From Halomonas sp. (GTDB lineage: Bacteria; Pseudomonadota; Gammaproteobacteria; Pseudomonadales; Halomonadaceae), in assembly GCA_003560175.1 (NCBI GenBank), contig PWIZ01000315.1, positions 1 through 6,407 of the forward strand: a stretch of DNA of 6,407 nt. Reading direction: 5' to 3'. Made by a program: the position numbers and the translations under genes. The notes beneath the pieces are model-generated. The model did no database searches. It was given only the letters and a program-made list of their open reading frames with translations, and was not told where the DNA came from. The first letter of the stretch is position 1, and the number at the start of each line of letters is the position of its first letter. Shown piece by piece: positions 4,700-6,407 of this stretch.

Positions 4700-6407
4700 T
4701 CAGAGCTGACGCGACTCATGGGCGGCGCCCACGTCGCGAGCCTTCATGGCCTCGTGTACGTCTTGCAGGCTCGCCGGGTCGTCGATGGTGGACGGCACCC
4801 CGTACTCCTTGCCATCGGCGATGTTGCGCAGCAGCTTGCGCAGGATCTTGCCGGAACGGGTCTTGGGCAGGCGATCCACCACCAGCACCTGCTTGAAGCA
4901 GGCAATCGGGCCGATCTTCTCGCGCACCAGCGCGATCAACTCCTGCTCGAGGTCATCTTCACGGCCCTCGAAGCCATCCTTGGGAATCACCAAACCGATG
5001 GGCAGCTGGCCCTTGAGAGCATCATGAATACCGATCACGGCACACTCGGCGACCGCCGGATGAGCCCCGACGACCTCCTCCATCTCGCCGGTGGAGAGGC
5101 GGTGGCCGGCCACGTTGATGACGTCATCGGTACGGCCCATGATGAACAGGTAGCCGTCCTCGTCCACATAGCCGCCGTCGCCGGTCAGGTAGTAGCCCGG
5201 GAAGGCCGACATGTAGGCCGAGTGGAACCGCTGCGGATCGCCCCACACCCCCACCAGACAGCCCGGCGGCATGGGCTGCTTGATCACTACGCTACCCTGC
5301 TGCATCGGCCCCATCTGCTCACCCTCGCGATCGAGGATCTGCACATCGAAGCCCGGCACCGGCACGGTGGCGCTGCCCGCCTTGGTGGGCATCGGCTCCA
5401 GACCATGCATATTGGCGGCGATGGGCCAGCCACTCTCGGTCTGCCACCAGTGATCGATCACCGGCACCTCGAGCAGGTCGTCGAGCCAGTGGAAGGTGGG
5501 CGGGTCGAGACGCTCGCCGGCCAGGAACAGCGCCTTGAGGCAGGAGATGTCGTACTGCTCGAGGAGCTTGCCTTCCGGGTCCTCCTTCTTGATGGCCCGG
5601 AACGCCGTCGGCGCGGTGAAGAAGCTCTTCACCTGATACTCGTTGATCAGCCGCCAGAAGGCGCCGGCATCCGGGGTCTTCACCGGCTTGCCCTCGTAGA
5701 CCACGCTGGTGGCACCGCGCAGCAGCGGCGCATAGACGATATAGGAGTGACCCACTACCCAGCCCACGTCCGAGGCCGAGAAGAAGACCTCACCGGGCGC
5801 CACGTCGTAGATGACGTCCATGGAGTAGGCCAGCGCCACCGCATAGCCGCCGGTGTCGCGCACCACGCCCTTGGGCTTGCCGGTGGTGCCGGAGGTGTAG
5901 AGCACGTAGAGCGGGTCGGTACCCTTCACCGACACACAGTCGGCGGGCTCGGCCTGGGCCACCAGGGTGGCCCAGTCGTGGTCGCGTTCGCCCAGTTCGG
6001 CAGTGAACTGCTCGCGCTGGAAGATCACGCAGGCATCGGGCTTGTGGCTGCTCTGCTCGACGGCCGAGTCGATGATGCCCTTATAGGGCAGCACCTTGTT
6101 GACCTCGACCCCGCAGGAAGCGGCCACCACCACCTTGGGCGTGGCGTCCTCGATGCGAACGGCGAGCTCATGGGGAGCAAAGCCACCGAACACCACGGAG
6201 TGCACGGCGCCCAGGCGCGCGCAGGCGTACATGGCCACCAGCGCCTCGGGCACCATCGGCATGTAGATCACTACGCGATCGCCCTTCTCCACCCCCAGGC
6301 CCTTGAGGGCACCCGCGAAGCTGGCGACCTGGTCACGCATCTCGCGATAGGTCAGGGTGCGCTTGCTATCGGTGACCGGGGAGTCCCAGAAGATCGCCGG
6401 CTGGTCG
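4700..6407 (-). CDS. prpE: propionyl-CoA synthetase PrpE, 5' end cut by window edge
   Basis: A cytoplasmic AMP-forming enzyme that activates propionate with ATP and CoA, by way of propionyl-AMP. 568 residues are visible and the frame stays open to the right edge; E. coli PrpE is about 628, so about 60 N-terminal residues lie outside, and the internal ATG at 6340 is not the true start. In visible numbering: the P-loop-like YTSGTTGKPKG at about 170-180, the adenylate-binding DHWWQTESGWP at about 318-328, TGD at about 408-410, and the hinge region GRTDDVINVAGHR at about 424-436. The catalytic lysine of PKTRSGK is near 520 and is the acylation site that silences this family. I prefer PrpE over acetyl-CoA synthetase because of the RDTGGYAVAL and DVGWVVGHSYIVYAPLL stretches and the C-terminal TIDDPASL, which match PrpE. 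ACSS3-like short-chain acyl-CoA synthetases are the closest alternative. No prpBCD gene is visible nearby. Confidence 0.9.
   Translation of the reverse strand, partial: DQPAIFWDSPVTDSKRTLTYREMRDQVASFAGALKGLGVEKGDRVVIYMPMVPEALVAMYACARLGAVHSVVFGGFAPHELAVRIEDATPKVVVAASCGVEVNKVLPYKGIIDSAVEQSSHKPDACVIFQREQFTAELGERDHDWATLVAQAEPADCVSVKGTDPLYVLYTSGTTGKPKGVVRDTGGYAVALAYSMDVIYDVAPGEVFFSASDVGWVVGHSYIVYAPLLRGATSVVYEGKPVKTPDAGAFWRLINEYQVKSFFTAPTAFRAIKKEDPEGKLLEQYDISCLKALFLAGERLDPPTFHWLDDLLEVPVIDHWWQTESGWPIAANMHGLEPMPTKAGSATVPVPGFDVQILDREGEQMGPMQQGSVVIKQPMPPGCLVGVWGDPQRFHSAYMSAFPGYYLTGDGGYVDEDGYLFIMGRTDDVINVAGHRLSTGEMEEVVGAHPAVAECAVIGIHDALKGQLPIGLVIPKDGFEGREDDLEQELIALVREKIGPIACFKQVLVVDRLPKTRSGKILRKLLRNIADGKEYGVPSTIDDPASLQDVHEAMKARDVGAAHESRQL

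Noticed and set aside
4528..4719. 64-residue N-terminal extension of yhhQ
   Set aside because: It would run through the terminator hairpin, the TATAAT promoter and the riboswitch candidate and overlap the end of prpE. YhhQ homologues begin near the residue encoded at 4527.
4700..6407. acetyl-CoA synthetase (acs) instead of prpE
   Set aside because: The overall AMP-forming motifs are shared, but the region after SGTTGKPKG and the C-terminal TIDDPASL stretch match PrpE rather than Acs.

Overview
The window is chromosomal, GC-rich DNA that reads like a gammaproteobacterium. The proteins resemble E. coli NhaP2/CvrA, YhhQ, YbfF and PrpE. The GC-rich codon use and the acidic, Asp/Glu/Thr/Ala-rich linker of one exported protein suggest a Halomonas-like (Halomonadaceae) host, but that placement is inference. 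I see no insertion sequence, CRISPR array, tRNA or rRNA gene.

Layout, left to right. (1) 1-1676, minus strand: a K+/H+ antiporter of the NhaP2/CvrA type, cut by the left edge just before its C-terminus. (2) 1677-1825: a divergent intergenic gap with only weak promoter-like signals. (3) 1826-2980, plus strand: an orphan exported substrate-binding protein of the NMT1/THI5-like (ThiY/SsuA) class, with no permease or ATPase gene nearby. (4) 2980-3021, plus strand: a stub that starts inside the stop codon of the previous gene and encodes the first 14 residues of a DnaQ-type 3'-5' exonuclease, including its ExoI motif. It then runs into the tail of the next gene. (5) 3027-3809, minus strand: a YbfF-like alpha/beta-hydrolase. 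(6) 3844-4527, minus strand: yhhQ, a queuosine-precursor transporter, probably co-transcribed with the hydrolase (34-nt gap). (7) 4528-4699: a compact control region read on the minus strand, with a UUCG hairpin after prpE, a perfect TATAAT promoter and a leader that fits a preQ1-I riboswitch overlapping the yhhQ Shine-Dalgarno. (8) 4700-6407, minus strand: prpE, a propionyl-CoA synthetase, cut by the right edge near its N-terminus.

Two things stand out. The yhhQ leader folds on paper into a preQ1-I H-type pseudoknot: a 5-bp H1, a cytosine directly before the 3' H1 strand, an A-rich linker, and a GGA that both pairs with the loop and is the ribosome-binding site. This would give feedback control of queuosine-precursor uptake and perhaps of the hydrolase downstream. 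The exonuclease stub marks a clean deletion, rearrangement or misassembly junction between about 3021 and 3027, which has left the binding-protein gene without its translationally coupled partner. The remaining genes are ordinary housekeeping functions: cation homeostasis, propionate activation and an esterase.
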